Positions 23,099-34,746 of a DNA stretch of 64,000 nucleotides are shown piece after piece. Under the pieces are notes generated by a model, which saw nothing but the letters and a program-made list of their open reading frames with translations, was not told where the DNA came from and did not search any database. The first letter of the stretch is position 1. Each line of letters opens with the position of its first letter. The stretch comes from Pilasporangium apinafurcum (Eukaryota; Oomycota; Peronosporomycetes; Pythiales; Pythiaceae), in contig BCKE01000072.1 of the NCBI GenBank assembly GCA_001600495.1, positions 129,194 to 193,193 on the forward strand. Direction: 5' to 3'. The translations under genes were made by a program, and so were the position numbers.

Positions 23099-25731
23099 AT
23101 GGAAGAAGAGGACGATACGTACGGCTTTGGATCGTTTGCGGACCTTTTCGACAGCCGCGCGTTGGCGCCAGCCGCCACACCGATGAAAAAGAGGCTGGAC
23201 ATGACCGCGATGAATCGCTTTTGGATGTCGGAGCGGCTATTGACCGAGTTTCAACAACATTCAAAACGCATGAACGCCACCGAGTATCACCACATAGCGG
23301 CGAAATTTGACGGATTGACAATTGAAGGGGGTCTAGGGTCGGTTTTCTTCGTGCCTGTAACGGGTGGATACGGTAGTGAAGGCGACACAGAAGCGATGGG
23401 CGGTGTGATGTGGATTCAGGCGCAACGATCGGATTCCAATGCACAGGAGAAACGCAAGAAAGAACTGCAGGATATCACCAACCACGGGTAAATACAAAAC
23501 CAAAAGAAAAGAAGCAACCAGAGCAATGGACCAGGTGCAGTATTAATATGCGTCTCTATGTTTGTGTTTGCAGATCATCACAGTCGTCCAACAGCTCCGA
23601 GGGGTGTCGTGGGGCAAAATCTTCTGCAGCGTTGCTAATTCGAATGACTGATGTCCTGGAAGTTGTGCCAACGATGGTTCAAAATATTGTGAGGGGTATT
23701 GATTTCAAACTCCGGACGGGGAACCATCTTGAGATTTCGTTTATGCCAGGCAAGCCACTTACTGTTGTGAGTTATCTCTTTGTACCAGTAGTGAATATTG
23801 ATAGTCTTGGTCACCTTGTTCGTTAGGCCCCTTCTCCAATCCAAGACAACGTGATGAACTGTTAGCAATTGTGAGCAGCCATATGGATATAACTGCGCCA
23901 TTCTCCAATGGCACGTCCTCTCAAAATATTGAAACATCAGCAAAGATAAACAAGACGGGAACCGAGACTACTATTGAGAAGAGTGTTGGTAATCGAACAC
24001 CTTTGCGCTCGTTTTCCAAGTCACCCGCTTCTAGAAGCAGGATACACACACCAAACCATGTCAAAATAGGAGCAGATATCACTAGCGAAGACTTCACCAC
24101 GAATGAGCGAACACAGCATGTACCCAACCAAGATGCCATAGATAAAGAGGCACTGAAGGCAATGATTCGCAAGTATGTACAGCTGGATGAGATGAGTGAC
24201 GAAGCCATTAAACTTGCCCGAGATGTACATACACAAACAGGGTACTATCTCGGCCCAACGGCGAAGAAATTTCCTAAATTTTCTGCAGATACGACGTACC
24301 GCAAAAAAACGGTGGGGCTACTTTCCAAATTATTAGATCGAATGAATCAAGCCTGGAAAGCAGCCGATGAGGATCGAGAGCGGGGCACACAGACGACCTG
24401 CATCCGCAATAAAGATGACATGTTTGAGTACAGTGACATGACAACTGGAGAGCATATTTCGATGGATCGCTATCGAGAACGATATTTTCGGTATGTGAAA
24501 GCACACGATGTAGACCCAATCATTCGTCTTTTCCCAGTAATGGAGTATAATGAACACGCGGAACGAGATTCGCCATTGACCACTGAATCAAGAAACTCGA
24601 AGGTGGCTTTGGAACCAACTTTTGAACAAGTAAATTCATCACTTACGAGTTGTTCACATTCAAATTCGTTCATGGCAACACTGGGGATCGACATCACCAA
24701 GAGTTGCATCATTGGCAACGATTTTTTTCGTTCTCTACTATCAAACGTTGCTTGTAAGTGTTTACAACCTTTGCTTTGTCGCCTAATGTGATCCATTTTA
24801 TTGATGATTGTACATTTTCGTGGACATTATCTGTAGATGGCCCAGTTGCAGATTATGACGATGATCAAAACAGTGTGGAGAAAAATTGTACCATGCTTCT
24901 ACAGCGCTGGGCAGCAGAGTACTTTGAGAAGCATAAAGCTGCATTCCAGCAGGCTGAGCAAAAAACTAACCAGCCATTACCAACAAATGAATTTACTCAA
25001 CAACAACAAACTCAAAGTAACTTAAACACTCGCGAAGTGATCACAGGAAAACTTCGCGGAGAAGCTTCTACAGGTAAGAAAGATGCAATCCATGCAGTAT
25101 TCTCTCGATGTAACTTTATTACACGCTTTGAGCTGATGAATTGCTTAACTATCTAGCAATGCGCAAACGTGCTCGGGAGCGACGACGTAGTCTAAACCAG
25201 GCCAGTGCACTGGACGCACTACGTGAGTTTAAAGACCAAGTAATGGAAAAGGGTATGGAGACCCTACAAGCACCACCAACGACTGAAAAAGAGATCGTCA
25301 CGAATTCTAAGCGGAGGAGGTCGGCAGCCGAAAACAGTTCCGAAACCGAGGCTATTATCTCCCAAGGCAGTCGACGAAAAGCACGGCGTCAAAGTATTGT
25401 GGGTGTCGTGAGTTTTATTCACGCTGATGATGTAGCTGAAGAAAAAGAAAGTGAAGTCCCCAAGGATACACCATCAAAAATTCGACGATCTCCGCGTCGT
25501 CGAGCATTATCGCAGCATTCGTCTGCAAGTCAGGGCCATTTAAACCAAGAAAAAGAAGATTCAGACGTGTGCCAGCTGTGTTATGCAAACAAGGCAGTCG
25601 TGCACATGAGCCCCTGTGATCATTCGGTATGTGATACTTGCTGGACTCGACTTGGGACCTGTACCAACAGCAGAAACAATTCCCAGCGCATGTGCCCATG
25701 GGATCGAGTATTAGTAACAAAAAAAGAGTAG
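23099..25731 (+). CDS. C-terminal RING-like zinc-finger protein
   Basis: Five exons: 23099-23487, 23574 to about 23770, 23827-24753, 24837-25073 and 25157-25731, together 774 residues. The C-terminus carries a RING-type finger: VCQLCYANKAVVHMSPCDHSVCDTCWTRL, then MCPWDRVLV, with the C-x2-C, C-x-H, C-x2-C and C-P spacing of small RINGs, so ubiquitin-ligase activity is likely. Ahead of it are basic, Ser-rich and Gln-rich stretches (KIRRSPRRRALS, EFTQQQQTQ). The middle contains a helical block (MIRKYVQLDEMSDEAIKLARDVH). The second donor is odd: the canonical GTGAGT at 23767 puts exon 3 out of frame, and the overlapping GT at 23771 restores it. No family is recognised outside the finger. Confidence 0.8.
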
Positions 25732-25817
25732 GTCGCTGAAAGGGATGAAAGCAAAAATGTGTGCTCACGGCAGAAAACTTGGCGTGATTTCATTATTTTT
25801 AAATCCAGATACTGCCA

Positions 25818-26156
25818 ATTATTAGTATACAAGCTAACCGCGTAGGATGCGTTTGAAAGGTTATTAGCTTTTCCGCTGTCAACGCATACTCCTCCTACAT
25901 TTTATTCGTTTCATCATAACTCTTGTGGTCTTGAAAGTCTTTATAGGAGACACATGGCGAGTGTGAAAATGCTTTTTGACGCATTGATGTCTCTCTCAGG
26001 TGATTCTGCACTTGTTGTTGCAGCGAAGAGCCTGGCTGAAGTCCTGATCTATTGGGTTAGTGTGTGTGCTCGACGCACAACTTGTTGTGAAGCGAGTGGT
26101 GTACTATGATGGTATGGAAGAATATATTTGTGCTATATGACATCATCCATGAGTCT
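25818..26156 (+). repeat. Left arm of a 339-bp inverted repeat
   Basis: This segment is the reverse complement of 28055-28393. I found no mismatch in the stretches compared by eye, and the arm lengths are equal. The outer edge begins at ATTATTAGTATAC and lies in an intron-end-like sequence (AAGCTAACCGCGTAG). The inner edge ends at GAGTCT. The 1.9 kb between the arms holds the coiled-coil gene at 26629-27653. Confidence 0.92.
25846..26109 (+). pseudogene. Orphan coding exon in the repeat arm
   Basis: Directly after a good branch point and acceptor (GCTAACCGCGTAG), 87 codons are open to a TGA. The translation reads DAFERLLAFPL...NSCGLESLYRRHM, then ASVKMLFDALMSLSGDSAL, then VVAAKSLAEVLIYW. A possible donor (GTTAGT) follows the YW. 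A diverged copy at 26365-26640 keeps the same amino acids (SLHRRHMGSVRMFFD) through synonymous changes, so this was once a translated exon. No in-frame start and no upstream exon are found. The family is not recognised. Confidence 0.5.
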
Positions 26157-26364
26157 GTTTTACTTGGTTATTTACCATATCTCACTCAATTCTAGAAAAG
26201 CTGGCAAGTCTAAAGCGCATACACACATGATAATTTGCAATTTTCTGTCAACCATAAATCATCATGAGACGTCATATGTGTATGAATGTTATTATTAGTA
26301 TGTAGTCTGAGTGCTATTGATCGCTACCCGACTCGGACAATCTCTACGAGATTCTAGTTCGCTG

Positions 26365-26640
26365 TCACTCTCTCTGTCGTCGATATCTTTTGTCCTCTGT
26401 ATGTGGTCGTAAATGTGCTAAGTGAGCATTTACTTTGTCAATCCACTCCTGCACTTGTACAGCAGTTGCGAATACTGCTTGCAGTCGAAGAACATTCTTA
26501 CACTCCCCATGTGTCTCCTATGTAGACTTGCATGACCATAAGAGCTACGACAAGGAGAATAGAGTATCCGCGGACAGCAGGGGAGTCTAACAATTCCTCA
26601 AACGCGTTCTACATGGTTAGTCCGTACGCTAGTAACCGCC
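26365..26640 (-). pseudogene. Decayed third copy of the repeat-arm exon
   Basis: Between about 26497 and 26640 the minus strand aligns with the inverted-repeat arms at roughly 70 percent identity, starting after an acceptor-like GACTAACCATGTAG. It encodes NAFEELLDSP and, after a frame-changing indel of about 10 bases, SSYGHASLHRRHMGSVRMFFD. Beyond that the similarity fades. A separate open frame (26517-26365, ending QEWIDKVNAHLAHLRP...) continues for 50 codons. The copy abuts the stop codon of the coiled-coil gene at 26629. Confidence 0.45.
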
Positions 26641-27653
26641 AGTTGTAAGAGCCTTCATGCGTTGTTCTTGCAATTTCAATTCTTGAATCAGTTCATGGAA
26701 ACTCATTTGGTGGGGATGATTGTCAACATTTGAGTTTGTCTTCTTTGTTGGAGTAGTGAGATGCAATTTCTCCAGTCGACGTTGTCGCTTATCATGTTCA
26801 TGTTGTAGAATCTCGTCCATCGTCCTCCGATCAGCGGCAAGCGCCTCGCAGATTGCTTTTGTCCCTTTGGAAAGCATTGGTGTATACGAGAATCCAGACT
26901 GTGTCGCTAACTCCGATAACATCCTCTATAACACGTAGACAAACATGGGCTTACCCAATGCAGCAATGCATCCAAGAATATGGCACTTACTTGGCGTTTT
27001 AAGTGGTCGTCTTCTTGCCGTGCAACAAATGATTTGATCACCGCCGATGAAACTCGCCTACGAGATCTTTTTCTCGCGACTTCATCTGCCTGTTGGCGAC
27101 GTTGTTGCTGGCTTTCTTGACGAGATCGATATTCAGAATAAAGAACTTCAAATACAGATACTTTGGCTTCTCTTCTGCCTTGTGTTGGAACTGTTCCGCC
27201 GTTTTTGCTGCTGCTCCGGTTGCAGTTATGGCTTTTAAATGTGGTAGCGGTTTGTGTTCTTGGAAGAAGATATCGTGACTGAACGTTGGTGCGTTTGCAA
27301 AAAACTCGCGGCCGAAATGTGCATTCTTGTCCTTCTTCCTCAAGCTTCTCCTGTTCTAACACCGTTCTCAACTGAAGTATCTTCCATTGTATCGTACGCG
27401 CGATTTCGTGATTTCGAATCGCTGCAGCATGAATTTGTTCTTCAGGAAGAGACTTGGAAGACAAAAGAAGTTCATTCTCTTCCTCGATCCGTTTATCTTG
27501 TTGCAATTTTGCTTTCATTTCAACTACACAAATGAAAACAGTTTCCAATCAATCATGTCATCGACAGCGAAACATTTATTGATGCTTACATCTTGCAATG
27601 CTGTTCTCCTTCGATTGCAACAATCGATTGGAAGCAGCGCGCGCTGTCTTCAT
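26629..27653 (-). CDS. Small coiled-coil protein, unrecognised
   Basis: Three exons: 27653-27590, 27523-26991 and 26925-26629, all phases consistent, 297 residues. The ATG start gives MKTARAASNRLLQSKEN. The protein is rich in Glu, Gln, Arg and Lys with long helical stretches (QQDKRIEEENELLLSS, SRQESQQQRRQQADEVARKR, ILQHEHDKRQRRLEKLH). It has a CTFRPRV motif of the kind seen in many protist cytoskeletal proteins, but this is too weak to name it. It sits inside the loop of the inverted repeat. Confidence 0.7.
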
Positions 27654-28054
27654 CGAGATCACTTTCTGCAAACTATTGGAGATGATAAAACGTGTTTCAT
27701 AAACTCATTTATGCAGAGTTCTCTTCAGTTTCCCCATCCTCACCTTTCAGTTTCCTTCTTTTGCCCTGTTCGTGGACCACAAGCTATACGTCATTAGGAA
27801 CTGAGTATACTAGCATGGTCAAATGTAAACGAAGAAGATTCAACGTACATGAGCAAGGCTTCGTTTTGACTTCAGTGTTCTTTGCGCCCATTATCTACAC
27901 AGCTTGGCGAATTGAATACTGAACTAACACGCGAAACCACCAACCCATATATATCCACAAATCTCTCTCAGTTCTCATCCATTTCCGCATAAAAATCTTC
28001 CATACTAGAGCCATTTTATTGCTAGAATTCGTTTTCTGAGAAAAATGAGCCAAA
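27654..28054. other. Intergenic region inside the inverted-repeat loop
   Basis: About 400 bp upstream of the coiled-coil gene. No gene seen. It presumably holds its promoter. Confidence 0.45.
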
Positions 28055-28393
28055 AGACTCATGGATGATGTCATATAGCACAAATATATTCTTCCATACC
28101 ATCATAGTACACCACTCGCTTCACAACAAGTTGTGCGTCGAGCACACACACTAACCCAATAGATCAGGACTTCAGCCAGGCTCTTCGCTGCAACAACAAG
28201 TGCAGAATCACCTGAGAGAGACATCAATGCGTCAAAAAGCATTTTCACACTCGCCATGTGTCTCCTATAAAGACTTTCAAGACCACAAGAGTTATGATGA
28301 AACGAATAAAATGTAGGAGGAGTATGCGTTGACAGCGGAAAAGCTAATAACCTTTCAAACGCATCCTACGCGGTTAGCTTGTATACTAATAAT
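28055..28393 (-). repeat. Right arm of the 339-bp inverted repeat
   Basis: Reverse complement of 25818-26156, with no mismatch seen by eye. The near-identity, including non-coding bases, points to a recent inverted duplication or ongoing conversion between the arms. Confidence 0.92.
28102..28365 (-). pseudogene. Orphan coding exon, right-arm copy
   Basis: The mirror copy of the open segment at 25846-26109, on the minus strand, with the same acceptor, 87 open codons and TGA. No upstream exon with a start is visible between 28366 and the SAM synthetase gene. Confidence 0.48.
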
Positions 28394-28696
28394 CAACAGT
28401 AAAATTTCACAAGTCTATGTTGAATGTTGTTTGCTATATTTTGAATGTGAATAACTTGTGATTTGGAATGGGAGCAATCCAGAGCACCAAGCGTGGACAA
28501 TTGATCAAGTGTAGCAGCATCAAAAGTGCAACACTTGGGCTCCAAGATCTCCGAGTCCATTCAACTTCATCCTCATTAAATAAGGAAAAAGCTGACGGGT
28601 GAGGTACTAGCATGCTACTGAATAACGGAAGGCAGAAAAACTAAAAACTTACAAACACAAAGGGAGGATTCCGCCGTCAATCAGCACAAAAACAAT
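28394..28696. other. Intergenic region downstream of SAM synthetase
   Basis: 303 bp between the repeat arm and the SAM synthetase stop codon. No gene or repeat recognised. Confidence 0.45.
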
Positions 28697-29878
28697 CTAG
28701 TGCTCAATCTCCTTCACAGTTTCCCACGTGAAGTCTTCGTCGTCACGGCCAAAGTGACCGTAGGCGGCAGTCTTTTGCATAATGGGACGCTTAAGCTTCA
28801 AGTCACGTTGCAACACACCCGGACGCAAGTCAAAGTTCTTCTTAATGATATCCACAAGGTCATCGTCGGTCAAACCGTTCTTGGCCGTGCCGTACGAGTC
28901 AACGTGGATGCTCAATGGGTATGGCACACCAATAGCATACGAAAGTTGCACCAAAACACGGTGGGCAAGACCCTTGGCAACCAAGGACTTGGCGACCCAA
29001 CGAGCTGCGTAAGCAGCCGAGCGATCAACCTTGGTGGTGTCCTTACCAGAGAAAGCACCGCCACCATGAGCACCCCAGCCACCGTAGGTATCAATAATAA
29101 TCTTACGGCCAGTAAGACCGGCATCACCGTGAGGTCCACCAATGACAAAGCGTCCAGAAGGGTTCAAGTGGTACACAGTTTGGTCATCCAAGTACTTTTC
29201 TGGAATGACGGCCTGAATAACGTGCTTCATCAAATCAGCAGCAATTTGTTCATTAGTGACTTCATCGTGGTGCTGGGTCGAAATGACAACAGTGTGCACA
29301 CGCTGAGGAATCATACGGCCACCTTCCTTCTTGTATTCAACCGTGACCTGAGTCTTGCCATCAGGGCGGATCCAGTCAAGGGTACCGTTCTTGCGCACTT
29401 CGGTAAGTTTGGCACCAAGCTTGGTAGCCAACACATGCGACAATGGCATCAGCTCTTCGGTTTCATCAGAGGCATAGCCAAACATGATACCTTGATCACC
29501 GGCACCAACATCTTCTTCGTTGACGGCATCAACCGATTGGGCAATATCCGGGGATTGCTGTTCAATGGCAACAATGACGTTGACGGTCTTGTAGTCCAAG
29601 CCCTTGGCTGGGTCATCGTATCCAATTTGCTTAATTGTGTCACGAATAATTTTTTCGTAGTTGACAATGGCCTTGGTGGTAATTTCACCAAAGATCATAA
29701 CCATGCCGGTCTTGGCGCAAGTTTCACAAGCCACACGCGAGTGTGGATCTTCGGCAACACAGGCATCCAACACGGCATCGGAAATCTGATCACAAAGCTT
29801 GTCCGGGTGACCTTCGTTCACGGATTCGGACGTGAAAAGAAACGTACGTTCGCTTTGCGCAGCTTGGGTGGCGGTCAT
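28697..29878 (-). CDS. S-adenosylmethionine synthetase
   Basis: A single exon of 393 residues, the usual length of the family. It makes S-adenosylmethionine from methionine and ATP. All signature motifs are present: [20 protein letters not shown] with the catalytic His, [12 protein letters not shown] (ATP-binding hexapeptide region), [19 protein letters not shown], and [19 protein letters not shown] (P-loop-like motif). The codon use is strongly biased compared with neighbours (CTTG- and ACC-type codons), fitting a highly expressed housekeeping gene. Its product feeds the methyltransferase next door and is regenerated through the homocysteine methyltransferases at 59-61 kb. Confidence 0.98.
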   Translation of the reverse strand: MTATQAAQSERTFLFTSESVNEGHPDKLCDQISDAVLDACVAEDPHSRVACETCAKTGMVMIFGEITTKAIVNYEKIIRDTIKQIGYDDPAKGLDYKTVNVIVAIEQQSPDIAQSVDAVNEEDVGAGDQGIMFGYASDETEELMPLSHVLATKLGAKLTEVRKNGTLDWIRPDGKTQVTVEYKKEGGRMIPQRVHTVVISTQHHDEVTNEQIAADLMKHVIQAVIPEKYLDDQTVYHLNPSGRFVIGGPHGDAGLTGRKIIIDTYGGWGAHGGGAFSGKDTTKVDRSAAYAARWVAKSLVAKGLAHRVLVQLSYAIGVPYPLSIHVDSYGTAKNGLTDDDLVDIIKKNFDLRPGVLQRDLKLKRPIMQKTAAYGHFGRDDEDFTWETVKEIEH

Positions 29879-30722
29879 CTTTGCTGTTTATCTACGTGAG
29901 GACTGGATGTCGAGTTCTCAAATGGGAGCTCCTCACATGTGATTTCTTCTTCTTTGTCTATGGCCACTCAAGGTAAAAAACCTCGTAGTGTTTTTTGTTT
30001 AGTATTTAAAAAACCTCGACTGGCTGGTGGCGCAGAGTATTGAATGGCTGACAAGGGTTTCTCTTGGGGTGCGGCATGTGGACATCAGCCAATGAGATTA
30101 GATGAAGAAAATATTTTAAACCAATCAAGTAACGAATAGAATGAAATAGAACTGCGAGAGGGAGGGGACAAAAGCCAGCTGCAGCGAAAGGGGGAGGAGC
30201 GAACCAATGCGGGAGCGGATCGCAACGTCATCAGCAAAAACGGAGAGAATGTGAGGCAGTTGTGGCGATGAGCTGGCACAATGATGCTTTTATTATTCGT
30301 AGTCGACACACCCGAAACATGCACATATCCAAATGGTGACGTTGGCATAACATGACTATAGTGGCTGATTTGACTACAAATAGGTCCGACAAAGCTATCA
30401 GCAGTGTAACATCAGGAATCAGCTTAAACATTAAAGAATAGAGGCTCTAATTTGCTGTTTAACATTATGAGTACTGTATATTTCAAGCAATTTAGAGAGG
30501 ATATTCATTTACAGATTTATGATTCGAGGTTACAAATCCCTACACCTATGTGATGTTGTCAACACGGCAAAAGGTCCAAACACGCGATTCGGTAACCAGC
30601 GATTTCCAGCCAATCATCAGCAAAAGCAGCCACAATTGTCGAAAATGCTCAAAATTGTTGTCAATAATTCCTTTAAAGCTATTTTTGACATTTATCATCA
30701 GTCAATTTGAAAACTAGCACAG
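29879..30722. promoter_or_regulatory. Divergent intergenic region, SAM synthetase / methyltransferase
   Basis: 844 bp between divergent starts. Pyrimidine-rich on the SAM synthetase strand. No gene seen in it. Confidence 0.4.
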
Positions 30723-32126
30723 ATGAATGGTGTGCTTCCTGCTTGGACATGGGGAACATGGGATGAACACGCTTGGAGCAATGTCCCCACCACCACCACA
30801 GCAGTAGTGCAGACTTCAAGGTCTGCTAGTGATACATATGTCTCCAGAAATCAGGCCAAGAGACAACAGAAAATGAAGAACAAAGGTCTGCGACTGCCCA
30901 CCCAATCTCAGCAGCTTTGGTTTGAAGAGGTTCTTGCAAAAGTGGAAGCCATCGATTGTCAATCGCAAATGCTCTATCACTGTAATCCACTGCATTGCAT
31001 GCATAGTACAAGTACACATTCATCATCTGTGATTCCTTGGGAGGAGCTGCCTGATGGGATCCACCCAAAAGACGGAAATTTACCACAGCGACGTGCACGC
31101 AACAAGCGTTACCAAGTGGAGAATCTCGCCATTTTCTTGCAAAAGCTACTTCAGTACGTCATTTACTTGATAATAATTGAATTGCTTGGTGAAATAACAT
31201 AACGATTGGTCCTGGCTGTGCATATGGATAGACCAGGAGATGTAGTGGTGGAGTTTTGTGCTGGATCGGGGTATGTGGCGTTGCCACTAGCGTGTCTCTT
31301 TCCTCAGTGCACGTTCGTGCTGCTAGACAAAAAGGAACCTTCCTTGGCCATCGGTACGCCATCATAACTTGCATAGAAGTCCAATGGAGGTGGGCTAACT
31401 CTGATTTGTCATGTAGCGAAAGAGCGAGTTGCGACAGCTGGATTGACGAACGTCGAGATCTTTTGTGGTTTCATTGACGGTAAGAATTGAAGTCTGTTGC
31501 TACTCCATTTCACATTTCTTTTCTTCACCGTCTCTGAACGTCTGATCCGCAGACTACGATAAACCGTTTGACGTTGGTATTGCTCTCCACGCTTGCGGAG
31601 AAGTACGACTCTATATTTCATTAGTTCGCAATCGATGATCTGAAAAGTATCTGAACCAATTCACTCGGATGATTATAATTCGTAGGCCACGGATATGGTG
31701 ATGCAGAAATGCCTAGCCGAGCGTGCAGCGTACGTCATGGCACCGTGTTGTGTAGGAAAAGTCAAGCTGAGTGCGCTCGAGTATCCTCGATCCAACACAT
31801 TTCGTGAGCTTCTGACGCGAACCGAGTACCATGTGCTGGCGAAAGCAGCCGATTTCGGACACATGGGGAACGCGATGGCTCGTTCCGATGTCAATATACG
31901 TCGACGGCGATGTAAGAGCATCCTGGAAACTGATCGAAATATGCGTGCCGAGGAGCTGCAATATCGGACGTTCATGTTCGTCATGCACCCGTACAATGCC
32001 ACACCAAAGAATGACGTTATCGTTGGAGTTCCAATGAATGGTGATGGCGAGTCAAGAGCGTTTAAACTTGGATGTAAAGCTGCATTGTCCGAAGAGCAAT
32101 CGCATACAGCTATCTTTGGCGAATAA
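30723..32126 (+). CDS. GSTCD-type SAM-dependent methyltransferase
   Basis: Five exons: 30723-31153, 31232-31353, 31417-31479, 31553-31602 and 31686-32126, all phases consistent, 368 residues. The Rossmann methyltransferase core is split across exons. The SAM-binding loop is VVEFCAGSGYVALPLA, strand 2 is FVLLDKKEPS, then VEIFCGFID, IALHACGE and ATDMVMQKCLAERAAYVMAPCCVGKVKLS. The HACGxATDxV...PCC block is the hallmark of GSTCD-like methyltransferases, putative RNA modifiers. No glutathione-transferase-like domain is visible. It is tail to tail with RMI1 (80 bp). Confidence 0.85.
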
Positions 32127-32206
32127 AATAGTATTCAACATCCGTTCCAGAGTCTATCGACTGTTATTTTGGCCTGCAGACATCATCAACCACAAGCTGA
32201 CTCGTT

Positions 32207-33968
32207 CTATTTCGATATTGATGCTTTCACTCGTTGAAGGAGACCTTTGGCATCCTCGACCTTGAAATCTCGGCAATTGAGTAATGTTAATGCTCCCGAT
32301 GACTCTTGTCGAAATTCCATAACGCCTTCTAGTGTCATCAGTGCAAACTGCATCTGTGCTGCCCATCGATGTGCCACGGGTGGCGTTTTTTGCATGGCTT
32401 GCATGAACTCTGGACACGAGACGCCCATCAAATGTTCTACGAACGTTGGGTCTACTGTGACAGTTTTCGTCTGTGTACAGTCTTCAACCAATACCTGCAG
32501 TTGATAGTATCCAGAATTGAACTGAAATCCTGCTACGGACTTGATAAATGCTCGAATCACAATCGTTTTACTCGATCCATATGGAGTCGCGTTCTTCTCT
32601 CCAGCAGACAAATGCTTTAATCGTGCGTTAAAATATTGGAACGGGTACGAGGGATCCACGAAATGAGCTGCTGTTGACTGCGCAATGTCTGTCGTACTTA
32701 GTAGCGCGAAACCATTCGCCTCCAGGTCTTCCGAGTCGTCATCAGCTTGTATTTCTGTTCGTAGGTTATTTAGGGCCGCATTCTTGCGCTGATTTCGATC
32801 CAACACATTCTCACTGGTGTTTCCATCAAGTGGTCGTGGTCTCTTCTTCGACACCTTGTTTTGCTTCGGCGATGCTACAAGCCTAGGTGTGTTCGGACTA
32901 TAAAACAAATGCTCCACAGTCGGATCTGTCTCATCACTGTCGCAATCTTCACCCGATGACACGACGTCGACAAACACGGATGGAGTCGTTTTGTTGATAG
33001 GCAGCTGTGCTGGTACTGATTTCGTCATCAATGGCACTGTTGCTGCTGTTGGTGGCGGCACAGTGCTCGACAGTGACCTTTCCTGTAATGCTGGATGCGC
33101 AGGCGGCAAGGTCATTACTGCCATTGGTGGCTTCGTTGGTACAATTGTAGGAACGGGTGGCGATGGTCGAAGTGAAGCAGATGCACCACCAGCAGCGGGA
33201 GTCGCGTGATTAGACGATCCTGCTGCAAATTGTGTTGTGATGAGTGCTGCCGAATATGCACCACCAGTCCTGAATGCAGTGCTGTTGTGTACAGTTGCGC
33301 TCTTGCCTGCTAGTTCAAGTGCTGTATTGCCTGAAAGCCCAAGCAGTTGACAATTTCGCGGAGTTAAGAGCAGCATTCCGTGTCGAATATCCACATTATG
33401 AACGACAACCTACAAAGATAAAAGCACAGTAAGTAACCCAATCAATTTCATTCTGCTGCAGTATTTAATGAAGAATAGTAAAACCTCAAATCTATCAAAA
33501 CTCACTTTCGTACCACGCGGAATGGTAACGTTGAAATTCGGCAACCATCGAAACTCAAAGCCAAACGCCAACTGGTGACCATCAGTGAAGCAAATCTTGA
33601 GTGTGCGCGTGGGTCCTTTTGTGTCTTCTGTGCGGTGTTCATAACTCGCCCCAATGTTGACAATGTCCACAATCTACATAAGCAAGCATAATGTATCATC
33701 AAACGTGAATAGCCTAAAGACCAATTACCTCTCCTTCACTCCATACCTGCAGGACGCAGACACCCTGGATGGTTACGCCATGTAGATCCACCATATTCTC
33801 AGGTAGCATCGGCCTACAGCTCACATGTAAATCTTCTTCCAGCAATCGGCCGATGAGAAACTGTGTGTATTCACTGTGCTGATTCTGCTGTTGTTGTGTG
33901 AATATCTGGAACTGACGTTCCTCCCACGCAGTATCGATTCCATCGTAAGGACGGTGGCGAGCTCCCAT
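32207..33968 (-). CDS. RMI1: RecQ-mediated genome instability protein 1 (RMI1)
   Basis: Three exons: 33968-33729, 33673-33506 and 33409-32207, 536 residues. RMI1 is the OB-fold partner of topoisomerase III and the BLM helicase in dissolving double Holliday junctions. The N-terminal OB region is clear: RPMLPENMVDLHGVTIQGVCVLQ, TLKICFTDGHQLAFGFEF, VTIPRGTKV and IRHGMLLLTPRNCQLLG. A long Thr/Pro/Ala/Val-rich linker follows. A C-terminal OB domain (PFQYFNARL, KTIVIRAFIKSV...QLQVLVED, HLMGVSCPEFMQAM, NCRDFKVEDAKGLL) matches the RMI2-binding half. The frame stays open some 60 codons above the chosen ATG after an acceptor-like ATAG, so a further 5' exon is possible. Confidence 0.88.
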
Positions 33969-34746
33969 GGACAGCAGCAACACCTTCTTCGCTGTCTCCC
34001 TACCCCTTTCTAGCCACAGTGAGAGAGTGAAGAGATTGTCCTTTGTATCTGCGCTTACTGCCAATGTGGGCTTCGTCCCATTCCCGCCACAAAACGCGTT
34101 TCCAAAGTGCAACCCGCTCAACAATCGCACATTCGGATAATCCCGAGCACTATACGTTGAAAAGTATACTATCCGGTAATTCTAAGTAGTATACTTTGGA
34201 TTTTTGACAAAAGATGGTCCTAGCAGATGTTTCCTGACTGAAAACGGAGATTAAGACAAAAGATGATGCATACACATAAAAAAAGAACAAAAGTGCAAGA
34301 ATATGGAGATGCAGAACGTCTGCTAGCTTGGCTTCCTACAGATGCCAAAGCCAACCATTCAAGCACACCATCAACGGTGGTGCGAAACTAGGATCAATAC
34401 CTTCCCTTAGAGTTAATTTGGAGAATGACAAGGAGATCATAGATAACTTGGCTTTGTTGTCCTTTTTTCGTGCATGACATCATTTGCTCTTGTTTAGTGT
34501 GCGCTACACAAAATATATAACTTAAATAAGTGCATTTGCATGTTGAAGTGTGAATTAGCTGTAAATTATCTACTCCAATGTAGACTAGACGATCACTCCA
34601 GATGAAAAACAAAAATGTAGTAGGTGATGACATGTATACGCAGCTAATACGCATATCCATAACGTAAACGCCTAACTGAAGCTAGATCCCTATAAAACAA
34701 CAGCAGCAAGGTATATCTCAACAGCATCCTGCGGGTCATTTGCTGC
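33969..34746. other. Gap upstream of RMI1
   Basis: 778 bp. The first 170 bp remain open in the RMI1 frame on the minus strand and could be an N-terminal extension. The rest shows no gene. Confidence 0.4.

Noticed and set aside
25818-28393. The inverted repeat as a DNA transposon with terminal repeats
   Set aside because: The loop encodes no transposase, no target-site duplication is evident, and the arms contain part of a coding exon, which fits segmental inverted duplication better.
28700-29899. A 399-codon open frame on the plus strand opposite SAM synthetase
   Set aside because: It is the antisense of a strongly codon-biased gene and shows no protein-family features. The minus strand is a textbook SAM synthetase.
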